From: Helianthus annuus
Taxonomy: Eukaryota; Streptophyta; Magnoliopsida; Asterales; Asteraceae
Length of the DNA: 64,000 nt
Assembly (NCBI RefSeq): GCF_002127325.2
Contig: NC_035449.2
Span: 147,166,931-147,230,930, forward strand
Reading direction: 5' to 3'
Part shown: piece after piece, positions 45,501 to 56,277 of the stretch
Layout of the letters: each line of letters opens with the position of its first letter
How positions within the stretch are numbered: the stretch's first letter is position 1
Notes under the pieces: model-generated
The model's input: the letters and a program-made list of their open reading frames with translations, nothing else
What the model was told of the DNA's origin: nothing
Database searches by the model: none
Translations under genes and position numbers: made by a program

Positions 45501-47165
45501 CTGGGCCTTCAAGAACGAGATAACGCCGGAGATTTCTCCACCTTTGCCACCTTGTACAATGAGGGGTTTGCCAGAACGGCGAGGAATACGAACTGCTTTC
45601 TCTTGACAGAGGATCTCAGCGCGATGCTTGGATAACCAATCCATACCAATAACGACGTCGAAGCTTCCAAGAGTAACAGGGAAAAGGTCGATGCTAAATG
45701 TCTGATCAGACAACTCTAGTTTGCAGCCCTTGACAACATGTGAGGCCTCGATGTTTCTACCATTAGCTAACTCGACGATATGAGGAGAACTTAGTAACGA
45801 AAGCGGACGCTTAAGCTTCTTACTAATACGTAGGGATACATAACTAGCATCGGCACCGGAATCAAATAACACAGAAACATAACGATCATCGAGTAGGAAC
45901 TTACCCGTCACAACATTGGGGTCATTCCTTGCTTCTCCAGCTCCAATCACGAAAGCTCTTCCTCTAGCACCATTCCCAGCATTGTTGTTCTGATTGTTGT
46001 TCCCAGCTCCCTGATTATTGTTGCGGTTCTGATTCAGTTCAGGACAATCCTTCTTTAAGTGCCCCTCAGCTCCACACTTAAAACATGCCCGGTTGTTTCC
46101 CTGCTGCTGTTGCTGTTGGGGTTGTTGCTGATTCTGTCTAGCTGGGAACTGACTTCGACAATCCTTGGCGTCGTGCCCCATCTTGTGGCATCGCTGACAC
46201 TGGCCCTTGTTACATGCCCCATTGTGGTGCTTGTTACACTTGTTGCACTTAGGGTAGCTTCCCCGGTAGCCACCCTGTTGCTGAGTGCCCTTGTTGTTTT
46301 CAGTTTTCCTTTGCTGCGCTGGGGCCTGAGTGGGGTTAGCATCCTTGCTTTGACTTCCTTCCCACTTACGCTTGCTGTCACTAGAAGTTCCGACAGTAGC
46401 ACTGATCCTTTTGGGCAACCTGCCCTCTTCCACGGCCTGATCAGTAAGTTTGTGAGCAAGTCGAACAATCGGCTGAATGGTAGTGTGGTTGGCTGTAGTG
46501 ACATGGCTTCGAATCTCTGGAGCCAAACCTTTGATATACAGCTCGATTCTTCGGTACATTGGTCGAGACATGTTTGGGCAAAGAGCAGCATAGTCGTTAG
46601 ACAGCTTGGTGTAAGTTTCAATTTCCGACCCAACCATCTTGAGCTCGTAGTACTCGTTCTCAAGCTTGTGGATGTCATCCCGATGACAGTATTCATCCTT
46701 AATCATATCCTTGAAATCCTCCCACGCAGTAGCATTTGCAGTTTCCAATCCAAACATCTGAATTTGCGCCTTCCACCAAGAAAGCGCGCTTCCTTCAAGC
46801 GTAGCAGTAGCAAACTTCACCCAGTTTGCAGGGGGACATTCGCAGACAGCAAAAACAGCTTCGATTTTCTCAATCCAATGCAGAAGACCTATGGCACCCT
46901 CAGTGCCGTTGAAAGGGAGAGGCTTGCAATCCATGAAAGTTTTGAAAGTACACACTGGTGGTTGCGCAGGTGCATGCTGACCTGTTCGTGAGAAGCGAAG
47001 CGTATAGGTTTAGAGGCGAAATGTCGATGTGGTGGTAGGATCTAATCATCCTAAAACAACGAGCTTACCTATAGGGTGAGCTGCGAAAGCTGCAGCCACG
47101 GTGTTGAGCAGGTTAGTAAACTGAGCCTGCGTCATGTTGATGTTTCCTCTTCCGCGTCCACTCAT
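42550..47165 (-). CDS. gag-pol: gag-pol polyprotein of element F, two exons, one frameshift
   Basis: Exon 1 (47165-47069) encodes [20 protein letters not shown]...; after the intron, exon 2 (46981-42550) reads through gag into pol in one frame. Gag core [19 protein letters not shown] to about 46450; Cys/His motifs [14 protein letters not shown] and [14 protein letters not shown]; protease [13 protein letters not shown] with [10 protein letters not shown] (catalytic codons near 44862-44851); RNase [11 protein letters not shown]; integrase [25 protein letters not shown]; chromodomain-like [18 protein letters not shown] single missing A near 43930 (CAGAAGAAGAC where relatives imply CAGAAAGAAGAC) moves the frame between RNase H and integrase, splitting it into 46955-43863 and 43914-42550 frames. 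This may be a real mutation or an assembly error in a short homopolymer. Confidence 0.95.
46982..47068 (-). other. Putative spliceosomal intron in gag of element F
   Basis: 87 nt on the minus strand, GTAAGC at the donor (47068) and CACGAACAG at the acceptor (46982). It interrupts a Gly codon in phase 1, exactly as in element E, and splicing restores the frame into [12 protein letters not shown]. In-frame stops inside mean gag with its N-terminus needs splicing or a downstream start. Confidence 0.7.
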
Positions 47166-47439
47166 TGTCTTCATAACCAGAAAACACAGTATGAGTGTGA
47201 TGTCGTAGTGTAGCGAGAATGAGATAGGAGAGAGAGGTGTATCTATCTGATTTAGGCATACTAGTACGTATAGTAAATCAGGAAACATAAAGCAAACAAG
47301 TAAACACTGGTCCGAGCTATGAGGTCAAAAGTGTCGAGCCTTGCACTTGGAGTGTAGTGTCGTTGCGAGTCACGGGTTATAGTCTGGTTTTCTCCAAAAA
47401 GATTTTCCCCTTTTTAAAACCAAGTTCACTATAACCAAT

Positions 47440-47452
47440 GGCTCTGATACCA
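47440..47452 (-). promoter_or_regulatory. Primer binding site of element F (tRNA-iMet)
   Basis: Minus-strand TGGTATCAGAGCC, three nucleotides after the 5' LTR, complementary to initiator tRNA-Met. Confidence 0.95.
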
Positions 47453-47455
47453 ATC

Positions 47456-49913
47456 TGTCACACCCCCAAAATCCACCTGCGGATAACACCCGCTTCGGGG
47501 GCGTGACTGACCAGGATCCAGCCACCAATTATACTGAATAATTAAGTTGATAACAAAAGTAATACTTACTAACCATAGGATTAGCAAATATCAAGTTCAG
47601 AGTTTAAGGTTTTAAGTTCAAACAGTTAATAAGTAGCGGAAGCATAAGTAAAGTAGTTTAGACAAAGTTCATAATTCAAAATAAGGTAACACCCAACACA
47701 AGGGTGGACAGACACTACACGTTCCCAAGCTGCAAGCTCCTTCGTCACTGGTTACCTGCAAAGCATGCAGTAAGGGGTCAACAATAATGCTGAGTGAGTT
47801 CACTAGTTGTCCAGTTTTAATTACCAAAAACTTGTTTCACCGGTTAATTTATCCGTTTATACATGCCCTGGGGAGCTACCCCAAAAGTTAGCGACTAAAC
47901 TGTTTTCCAATACCGAACACTAGGTAACCGTTGCGTATCCGCAGGATGCCCCGATGTCAATGTTCTATCATCATTGACGAATATCTGAGTACATTAGTTC
48001 ACGACCGTCCCAAACCAGGGCACGGTGTGAGGCTGGTAAACACCTAAATAGCGCTATCAACTAATAACCCGTTCGCCTAACCCGGCGACTAATCGGTATT
48101 TGTAGTAGGGACTTGAGTGATAGAGTTTCGTTTAGTGCCGTTAGTTGCAATCCGTATAAACAGTAATTAACCAAAAAGGTTTCCCATTACCCGGGAAGTA
48201 AAAGTAAGTTTGGTTCCCAATAACTAGGGAAGGTATGTAAATGGTATCCCCTTTTACCAGGGGATAGGGTTGTTTTAGTCTCGTGTCCCAAACCACCGGG
48301 ACGCATGCTTTTAAGTTATGAACTCACCTTGGGTTGCTCGGTAGGTTTAGGTTACTTGTCAATCACGTTGGTCACCACGTCCTAACATGGTTACCGGTAT
48401 AGGTCAGGTTCGGTATACAAACATTCACGTAAAACACATACTGGCACGTAACATACATACGGATAAACAGTCATGGGGTTATTGGGCCGGCCTAAACAAT
48501 TAAGCAGTCAACAGCAACACAGAATTCAGTCAACAGATAGCCCAAGTTAAACTCATATATGGGCCCAGAAACCAAAATGAACAGCCCACTCGCAATCAGC
48601 TGGTCTCGAGTCGCAACCAGGTGGTTTCGGCTTGTCACGCTGTGGTTGCGAGTCGCAACCGTGGTCTCGAGTCATCACGTTTTGGTTGCGAGTCGCAACG
48701 GCGTGATCTCGAGTCGCAATCTCGTGGTTTCGAGTAGTCATGCAGTGGTTGCGAGTCGTAACTGCGTGGTCTCGAGTTGTCATGCCTTGGTTGCGAGTCG
48801 CAACGGCGCAGTTGCGAGTCGGAATGCTGTCATTTTCATGTACACGTGATGATGCAGATATGACAGTCCAAATTGTACCAAGAATTCAGGCCCATTTTAG
48901 GAAACAACCAATAATATTTCACTAACACTTTGCCTAATCTGAATGCTAGTAAAGATAGATCAAACTTTGCCATTTTTAAAACCTTCAAACCATATTCAAA
49001 CAAGTTCTTCTTATGTTCATAGTTTTTCTAGGGTTTTCATGCCAACATAAACATATATTTATGAACCGAAAATCACATATTTTGACAAGATCATGATGCT
49101 AAACAAGAAACATACATTATATAGCCGAAAATCTTATGCTAAACATCATCATTCTTGCAAGAAACAAAGAAGCATAGTGTAGTTGGCTATGAACACTTGT
49201 AAACTACCAATATCATGTCATTTTAGTCATGTTAACACATATTCACAAACTTTACAAAACAACCTAATAATCATGCATAAACTATCAACCAACCATTTCT
49301 TAGTTCATACAACATACACACATCTTAAACACAAAAGAAAACACTAACCGGTTACGAAAAGGGGGAGCCGAAAACAAAGAGAAGAGAATGAGAGAAGATG
49401 GAGTGTCCGAGTGGTCCGAGATTTCTTGACCGAGATCCCTTGCTTGAATCCGAAAGTTGGAGGAGGTTGGGATGTTGTTTGGGGTTTCTTGTTGAGAGCA
49501 AAGAGTAGAAGTGTTGGTGTAGCAAATGAAGGGGAAAAGGGGAAAGTGGGGGATTATATACCAAGTGTCAACAAGACTAAGGGGGTTTCGGGTTGGGCTT
49601 GGGGTTTCGGCCCAAGCCGGTTACGGCCCAAGGGCCACTCGAAACCAAGAGGCCCACTCGCAACCGCCCGGTTGCGAGTCATGGTCTCGGGTCGTGGTTT
49701 CGGCTCTCATATACATATATATAACACATACATACATCACATATCATGCACAAAGGTCACGTTTTCATTTAATAATATTTATATACACAAAATATTACAA
49801 GGTGATCGTTCGGAAAGACCTCGAGTGTCACATTATCCCCAAGTTTTAAGAACTTTCGTCCCGAAAGTTGAAGCAGCCACTGCCAAGCTAGCGTGTTTTA
49901 ACGGGGTGTCACA
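47456..49913 (-). repeat. 5' LTR of element F, 2458 bp
   Basis: Almost identical to the 3' LTR. TATA box TATATAA at 49560-49554, about 350 nt from the LTR start. Donor-like AAG/GTGAGT (GT from 48327) and acceptor-like TGCAG/GTAAC (G at 47756), 300 nt before the LTR end. Palindrome cluster at 48590-48830. AGCGGAAGCAT (TGCTTCCGCT on the minus strand) at about 47635. Confidence 0.95.
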
Positions 49914-50219
49914 ATTTTTAACAAAACACTTATACGGGAATGTCAAGGTAAAAAATAACGAATATAATTTATTAAAAAATATCAAATTAACTAAACAGGA
50001 AATATGATTTAAAAAAGAAAAAAATAACAATTAAAAATAGAAAATAAATGATAGAGGAAATATGGTTTAAGAAAAGAAAAAGAATAAAAATATGTAAAAA
50101 AGTCAAAATGAAAATATAATAATCATGTATTACAATATTAAAATAATAAATAATTTAAAAAGCTATATACCATTATAAAAATAAAATTACTATTCATGAT
50201 TGTTTGTTAACAATATATA

Positions 50220-50720
50220 CTAGTTTTTTTATATCGCGCGTTGCGACGAAACCGAGTAAATGATAATGTAAAACAAATGTGATTTGAAAATAAAGCATGT
50301 TGTTTAGAAAGTTAAACCATTAAAACGATTTAGTTTATCATCGTACCGTTTTATGATACTAAATAAATACTTTATTTTGAGTATAACCTCATTTTAACAA
50401 AACTTATAACATAATGTCAGGGAAAGAAATCAAGTACAATTACGTACTTAAGTCTTTTAAAAAAAGTTATAAATGTAACTTATTAAAAAAGTATCAAATT
50501 AATATATTAAAAAAAGGAAAAAACAATTATTAAAAAAGGTAAATGAAATATATGTTTAAAAAAAGAAAAATATGTTATGAAAAGTAAATATAATAATAGC
50601 TATTATAATATATTAAATAATAAAATAATAAAAAACTATATATTATTATAAAAATAAACTTACTATTCATCATCACTCGAAATCAATATATATATAATAT
50701 AATATAATATAATACACTGA
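50220..50720 (-). mobile_element. Helitron-like element, copy 2
   Basis: Begins A/CTAG on the plus strand with a 10 nt gap to hairpin TCGC-GCGTT-GCGA (50234-50246), the mirror of a Helitron 3' end. The body resembles copy 1 and is adjacent to it head to tail. AT-rich, no ORF. The right end is not defined; it fades in an (AATAT)n run near 50690-50715. Confidence 0.5.
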
Positions 50721-51892
50721 ATTAATAATTACCTCTGTTATTGAAGTTATTGATTTGGATTAATCTTGGGAAAAATCAAATTGCTTATTAATTTAACTGA
50801 AAATAGACACTGGTATCCGTTTGGATGACTTTATCTTATTGGAGGTCGTCGGTTGAAGTCTCGTTTGTGAAAAAATGTCATGCGCGAGTCAGAGATCTTA
50901 CCACAGTGGACCTCCAGTCAGTGGGTTTTCCCTGGATTTAGTGACAGGCCTGATCATCAACGTTGTCTGCGATCACAGACGTGGGTAGTCTTTTGCCTAT
51001 TCGTGTACCCGAATGATTGTGCTTTTTTAAACGTTTATTTTCATCCATCATATCTTAAATCAGCTGTATTGAATTCTTTGCATCATATTGAAACATTAAA
51101 GAAATTATAATAGGATGTTGATTGGTAATGAACAAAAGGAAATCAAGGAATTTAACAAGGGAACTAGTTCCACTGAATAAGTAAATAACAGTTAAGACTA
51201 AGTTACGATTTTTGTTCTCTTGTTTTAATCAAATTCTTGTTTTAGACCTTTTTATTCATACAGTAAACTCTATGGTTTCACTTTTTCGTAATTTTAGTCC
51301 ACCAGCTTAAAGTCATCCATTTGTCTAGTTAATGTATTTGTGAATTGATCGAACTTTTATTTTATTAAAAAAGGCCCCTAAATTTGATATATATTGTTTG
51401 ATTTATGGTATAAATACAAATAGGTCTTAACATACTAAGTAAAGCCTTTTTTTCATATAGTTAAGCATGATGTTTAGTTGAAAAATATAATTAAAAAATC
51501 ATATATTTACTCTAGTAAAGTAATTATGTGTAATTACTCTAGATTGATTACATAATTACTCTACTAGTGTAAATACACGGAAAAAAAATTAGATTATGTG
51601 ACAAAAATACGTGCTTGACAAGATTTGAAAAACAAAATAAAAAAAAAAATCTCTACTTCACTTCTCACATTTAGTATATTAAGCTCATTTGTACAATAAC
51701 CTTACTTTTGATTCCTATTAGGGTCATGCATAGTAATGTTATGACCCCGAGATTTATAGGTGTAGTTTTTAAAAAAAAGTTGGTTTTGCTATTCAAAAAG
51801 TGGTAACGGGACAGTTTGTTGCACGTTTACCTTCTATTTTGATATAATTTCTATTTAGAGAGTTAATGAAAGACAACTAAACAAAAGTATTA
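50721..51892. other. Unassigned sequence, mostly AT-rich
   Basis: No gene recognised. At 50800-51000 GGTTGAAGTCTCG vaguely resembles a tRNA B box followed by non-AT-rich sequence, so a SINE remnant is possible but unsupported. A 76-codon frame at 50880-51110 has no known features. Confidence 0.4.
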
Positions 51893-52692
51893 GGGAGGGA
51901 GGGGCACTCGAGGATAAGTACCCTAGCCCCGACCAAGTACAGTTCGCCACATCAAAAAGTGCACCAAGTACCCATGGCGCAAATTATTTTTTTAAATAAA
52001 GTCAAATGTTATATAGAAAATAAATTCCATTACCTTAAAATAAAAATACATAATTCGACACAATTCCTCCTCGAGGTACGGTAGATCTTGAGCTGCAATA
52101 TAGATGAGAAGATCATTTTAAGTCGATAATGCATATAGGGAAAACGGTATTTGAATATTTCATCATCATATTTTGGTTCATCAACAAAATAATCGTTCAT
52201 GAGATTTTCGTTACCTTATATGCGATAATGTTTGACAATTTTTTTTGGAACGGTCGACGACGTTGCCGTGTCTTCCGCTTCGAGTTCTTCTAGCTTCTCC
52301 ACGAAATAAAGTAGGCTACTATCGGTTGAAACGTCGTCTTCTAATTGTTTGGCGGTAAGTAAATATCTAACTTTTCGTAAGAATGATTAGACATTGAGAA
52401 TGAAAATGAGTACAGATTGTAGAGTGAAATGAGATGGTTATGAGTGAAAATGGGTTGAGAAAGAGATGGTTATTTATAAAGTTTAAAAAATAAATAAACA
52501 AATTTTTTAGTTTTATTTTAACGGTTATATGACTGTTGAGGTCAATCAAAACATTCACAAAGTTACACCTCTCATGTGGGTACCCATGCCGGCCAACGCA
52601 ACCCGCCAAGCCTACCTGCGGGGGTGCCGGCAATGTGTTGGCTCGGGTTCATCCCAAAACATGCTACCCGGGCAGTGCCCCTGTCATACCCC
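51893..52692 (-). mobile_element. PIF/Harbinger-derived element with transposase remnant (about 800 bp)
   Basis: Ends share GGGGCACT in opposite orientation (51900 region and, on the minus strand, 52675 region). A clean TAA TSD is not readable, so the limits are approximate. The minus strand has a TATA box TTTATAAATA near 52475, an ATG at 52394 and the start of a Harbinger-like transposase. Confidence 0.55.
52080..52394 (-). pseudogene. N-terminal fragment of a PIF/Harbinger transposase-like protein
   Basis: On the minus strand, after ATG 52394 (MSNHSYEKL...) and a frameshift, the frame reads EDDVSTDSSLLYFVEKLEELEAEDTATSS..PKKIVKHYRI, then a stop and GNENLMNDYFVDEPKYDDEIFKYRFPYMHYRL. The last part matches the conserved start of plant Harbinger transposases (…RL..DYFSE.P.Y....FRRRFRM…). 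The DDE catalytic part is absent. An acidic N-terminus before this block is typical of the family. Confidence 0.65.
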
Positions 52693-53190
52693 AACCGATG
52701 GAGGAAATATTGGAGGGAGACGAAAACGAGATTAAAATAGATTTCATAACGACTATTTGTGACAATATTTAATAATCAAAATTTCATTTCATTTCTAACT
52801 CGGAAATGCATAGTTTCGAATCAAAGTAAAACATCTTGAACAAGGAAACAAAGTACAAAACATAAACATAATTTAAAGTGTGTTTATAGTCTTCCTACTA
52901 GATTTCTTTCAACGTACATCATCAAGTTCTTGCAATACGTATTAAAGTACACGTCAACACGTAAAGTATTGGCGAGTATACAAGTTTGAGTTATTAGCAC
53001 AAGTATAAAACGGTTTAAACGAATCCAGATGGCATAATCATAAATTAAGACTTATCATACAACACTGGCATGCATCTCCTACTTGTCAACACAAAGTTTC
53101 CCACTAGCGTAATCTTGTCGTCACAACGATAAAACCGTTTTTGTATAACTTAACATGACCTCAAGAATACGGAAGGTATATTACTCCTAT
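52693..53190. other. Unassigned AT-rich sequence
   Basis: No gene, terminus or repeat recognised. Confidence 0.4.
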
Positions 53191-53194
53191 AGCG

Positions 53195-53545
53195 CTATAC
53201 ATGTTAAGGGAGACTTGTACGGAGTTAATGACAAAGTATAGGTATCTAATTGGCTAAAGAAGAAAGAAAGTGATTGGAGAAGTATTGGTATCTAATTGGG
53301 AGTTAATGACAAAGTTAATGACATGTTAAGGGAGACTTGTACGAATTTAATGACAAAGTATAGTTATCTAATTGGGAGTTAATGAAGGTGGAAGGTGATT
53401 GGAGAAGAAAGAAAGTGAAAAAGGGTGAAATATGATTAGCTAAAGAAGGGTGGAAGGTAATTTGAGGAGAAAAGAGGTGGAAATGAGTGAAATCTAATTG
53501 GCTAAAGAAGGGTGGAAGGTGACTGGATGAGAAAAGATGTGGAAA
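53195..53545. repeat. Direct repeats with two periods
   Basis: ATGTTAAGGGAGACTTGTACG.(A)TTAATGACAAAGTAT occurs at 53199 and 53323 (about 124 bp apart), with ATCTAATTGG(C/G) after each. GCTAAAGAAGGGTGGAAGGT occurs at about 53438 and 53501 (about 63 bp apart). Purine-rich on the plus strand, non-coding. Confidence 0.65.
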
Positions 53546-53931
53546 ACCTTTTGGTTTTGCTCACTTTTAGTCCCTGCACTTTGTAATTAGGTTATTTTAT
53601 GTCGTTTTCTTGTATTTTAACTTGTTTTTAGGTATCCAAAGTGTATTTTAAGTCGCGATTTTGTGTATAAACACGTATTTAAAAATTGTTTGCGTATATA
53701 ACACAAATATGAAAGGTAACACGTATGACTTTTAAAGTGAATTCCTGTTATGATCAAAGTCTCAGGATTGAAACGAAAAACAAATTACAATGTTTCTAAA
53801 AATAGAAATGTGAATACAACTTTTAAATATGGAAAGTACAGAAATGTGGGGCATTACAGTCTCGCCCCCCCCCCCAAAGACCTGGAAAAAAAAACAAGGG
53901 ATCTTGATTGAAGCTTTTTTATATAAACTAA
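53546..53931. other. Unassigned sequence
   Basis: Contains TTTTAGTCCCTGCACTTTGTA-like intergenic repeat wording and a run of C (about 53865-53875). No gene. Confidence 0.4.
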
Positions 53932-54171
53932 CTAGTTATTTTCCGTCCGCGCGTTGCGGCGGGACCCAATGACTACAAAAGGCGTGTCAGCAACGGTAAA
54001 CAGATATCGAATATCAAAACATAAATAAAATGACATGGTAAGGATAGTCACTCCGTCATAAAAAACGATTTTAAATAACCTAATATATAATAATAGGACT
54101 CACACGCCCTACACGTTGGAAATTCGGTTCTTTTCAGTTCAGTTATTACGGTGCTAACACGTTAAAATATG
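53932..54171 (-). mobile_element. Helitron-like 3' terminus, third family
   Basis: A/CTAG at 53931/53932, 11 nt, then hairpin CCGC-GCGTT-GCGG (53947-53959). Same layout as the two copies near 39903 and 50220 but with different, still pairing, stem bases. The other end is not located; the insert continues at least to the TIR array on the right. Confidence 0.5.
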
Positions 54172-55365
54172 GATGAGCTCGGTACCGGTAATGGCAGTGA
54201 CAATACCGATCCAGAAAATCATCGAAATTAGGTACCGGCATCGAAAATGCTCGGTACAATACGGTATGGTATTTGAAGGTAAAAATCAATAAATACAGGT
54301 ATGGTGCTAGACCGGTGTCGAACCGAAAGTAACGATTCTGAAAACGCCAAAAGGTGGGTACCAAATTGGTACCGAAAATGATTTGGTATAGTAAATTTGG
54401 TACCGATACGATACCGGTTCATTTACAGGATTTTATACGAATTGCTCATCAATATTCTAAATATTCAAGTTAATTTTACATACCACAATTCATTCATTAC
54501 AGAAAAAGACAAAAAAGAAAGCAAAATAAGTTGTTGTGTATATAAAACTTCATTCAAACGAAATACAGTTTACTTACTGTGTGTATGAAAAGTAATATAA
54601 ACGGTGCAATTACTTGCATTGCTGCGTTGCTACAGGATTTGATGAGCTCGTTACCAACCGGTACCGAAAATACTGGTACCAAAATCCCCAAAAGTGGGTA
54701 CCGGTACCGAATATACCTAGTATGGCACGGTTCGGTACAGGTCGGTATTGATACGGCACCGGTATTTGAGGGTAAAAGCCGGTGAATACCTGTGCGGAAC
54801 CGGTACGAAAAATACACCGATTTGGTAAATTTGAGACTGGTACCTATTCTCAATACCATTTGCTACTTGCGTTGCTGCGTTGCTACAGGATTTGATGAGC
54901 TCGTTACCAAACGGTACCAAAAATACTGGTACCGAAATCCCCAAAAGTGGGTACCGGTACCGAATATACCTAGTATGGCACGGTTCGGTACAGGTCGGTA
55001 TTGGTACGGCACCGGTATTTGAGGGTAAAAACCGGTGAATACCTGTGCGGAACCGTTACCAAAAATACACCGATTTGGTAAATTTGAGACCGGTACCTAT
55101 ACCCAATACTATTTGCTACTTGCATTGCTGCGTTGCTACAGGATTTGATGAGCTCGTTCCCAACCAGTACCGAAAATACTGGTACTGAAATCCCCAAAAG
55201 TGGGTACCGGTACCGAATATACCTAGTATGGCACGGTTCAGTACAAGTCGGTATTGGTACGACACCGGTATTTGAGGGTAAAAACCGGTGAATACCTGTG
55301 CGGAACCGGTACCAAAAATACACCGCTTTGGTAAATTTGAGACCGGTACCTATACCCAGCTCATC
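54172..55365. repeat. TIR-bounded block rich in GGTACC
   Basis: The left end GATGAGCTCGGTACCGGT and the right end on the other strand GATGAGCTGGGTATAGGTACC are inverted relatives. Inside are a diverged left part (54172-54420) and a three-copy tandem array. No ORF of note; several small frames recur only because the array repeats. No TSD could be read. Confidence 0.6.
54621..55361. repeat. Tandem array, three copies of a 253 bp unit
   Basis: Copies start at 54621, 54874 and 55127, each GCTGCGTTGCTACAGGATTT, with an exact 253 bp period. Copies are about 95% alike by eye; the third is cut at about 235 bp. Each unit has several GGTACCG motifs and ends in TTGCTACTTGC(A/G)TT. Confidence 0.9.
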
Positions 55366-56269
55366 TCTTAATCATATATGAATTTTAAATAATTCTAATC
55401 TAATTCTAATTCTTATATTAATTTAAATATATCTACTATTCATTATGTTTCTTTTTTATCATATATGAATTAGGTTAAAAAATTGAAGCTTTTTGTAATT
55501 CCTATGGTTTGTTTCGATTCAAGGGATCTTGATTGAAGCCATATTGTGAAAATATTGCATTGAAATTGACTAACAAAACCCATTGTTCTAAGAGTAGTCC
55601 TTCAATTTTGAAATGTGATGCTCGTGTGACATTTAAGGGCTGGGTTTGAATTTATTTTTTATTTTTATACCGTTATTTACTTAATTATGATATTTTGGTT
55701 CATTTGTAAAAGGATAACATTAGAAATGAATGGCGTCAAAAAATGGGTTGAAACCGAGAATTTAGCCAAACCCAAAGAACAAAAACATTACTATACGATT
55801 ATCGTTTTTAATCAAACTGATCACCAATGTCACCCTACACTTCCTGCTTTGTTTTTAGGCAAATTGTTCATTATATTCATCCTCATTGGAGAAAACCTTG
55901 GCGTGACGATGATGTGTAGAATTTTTTAAAACAAAATCCTAAATTTCTAAAAAAATGTATCCATATTGTTTAAGCTCAACGTTTGCAACCTTTTGAGTGC
56001 CTCACACCAATTTACTTCTTCTTAGGGATTTCACTCCCACTTATCATTGTCTTCCTAAATCTCATCGGTGCTATTTTATCGGAGCCACCGGTTTCTCATC
56101 TAACACCAAATTTACAAGAGTATACTAGTACCATTCGGTATGAACATATTTTTTTGATGCAATCGTTTTGTGAACTAGAAGAATTGAAGAAGTTATATTC
56201 TATTATTGTTCGTTGTTAGCTATCGGAATTGAAGAAATTGAATTCATCTTAAGGCATAATACTTCTTGT
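55366..56269. other. Unassigned sequence
   Basis: AT-rich start, then two open frames of 80 and 78 codons (55687-55929, 55983-56219) whose products I do not recognise; the second has a hydrophobic stretch (IYFFLGISLPLIIVFLNLIGAIL). They could be TE debris. The 20 bp sequence at 55520-55539 repeats that at 53895-53914. Confidence 0.4.
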
Positions 56270-56277
56270 TTCATTAA

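Larger units (their letters stand above)
40082..49913 (-). mobile_element. Ty3/gypsy element F, complete, young, nearly intact
   Basis: Flanked by TSD ATTTT (40077-40081 and 49914-49918). LTRs of 2457 and 2458 bp differ by eye in only two substitutions and one indel (near 40870/48245, 40938/48319 and 41007/48386). Minus-strand order: 5' LTR 49913-47456, primer binding site 47452-47440, gag exon 1, intron, gag-pol 46981-42550, polypurine tract, 3' LTR 42538-40082. The only coding defect seen is one missing base near 43930. The insertion is the most recent that can be dated in the window. Confidence 0.96.
39903..50219 (-). mobile_element. Helitron-like element, copy 1, split by element F
   Basis: On the minus strand the end reads hairpin GCGTC-GCGCGTT-GACGC (plus-strand 39915-39931), 8 nt, CTAG, then host T. 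This is the layout of a Helitron 3' end. The body (39903-40076 and 49919-50219) resembles copy 2 at 50220 onward: AATGATAA.GTAAAACAAATG, GTTTTATGATAC.AAATAAATACT, TTTAACAAAAC. It is short and non-coding. The 5' terminus (TC on the minus strand) is not securely placed; the right limit is where copy 2 begins. Confidence 0.6.

Noticed and set aside
46059..46991. 310-codon frame on the plus strand opposite F gag
   Set aside because: It is a shadow of gag in the opposite strand; the minus-strand frame has clear gag and zinc-knuckle motifs.
50800..51000. Possible tRNA-derived SINE (GGTTGAAGTCTCG as B box)
   Set aside because: No matching A box at the right distance, no poly(A)/(T) tail and no TSD could be read.
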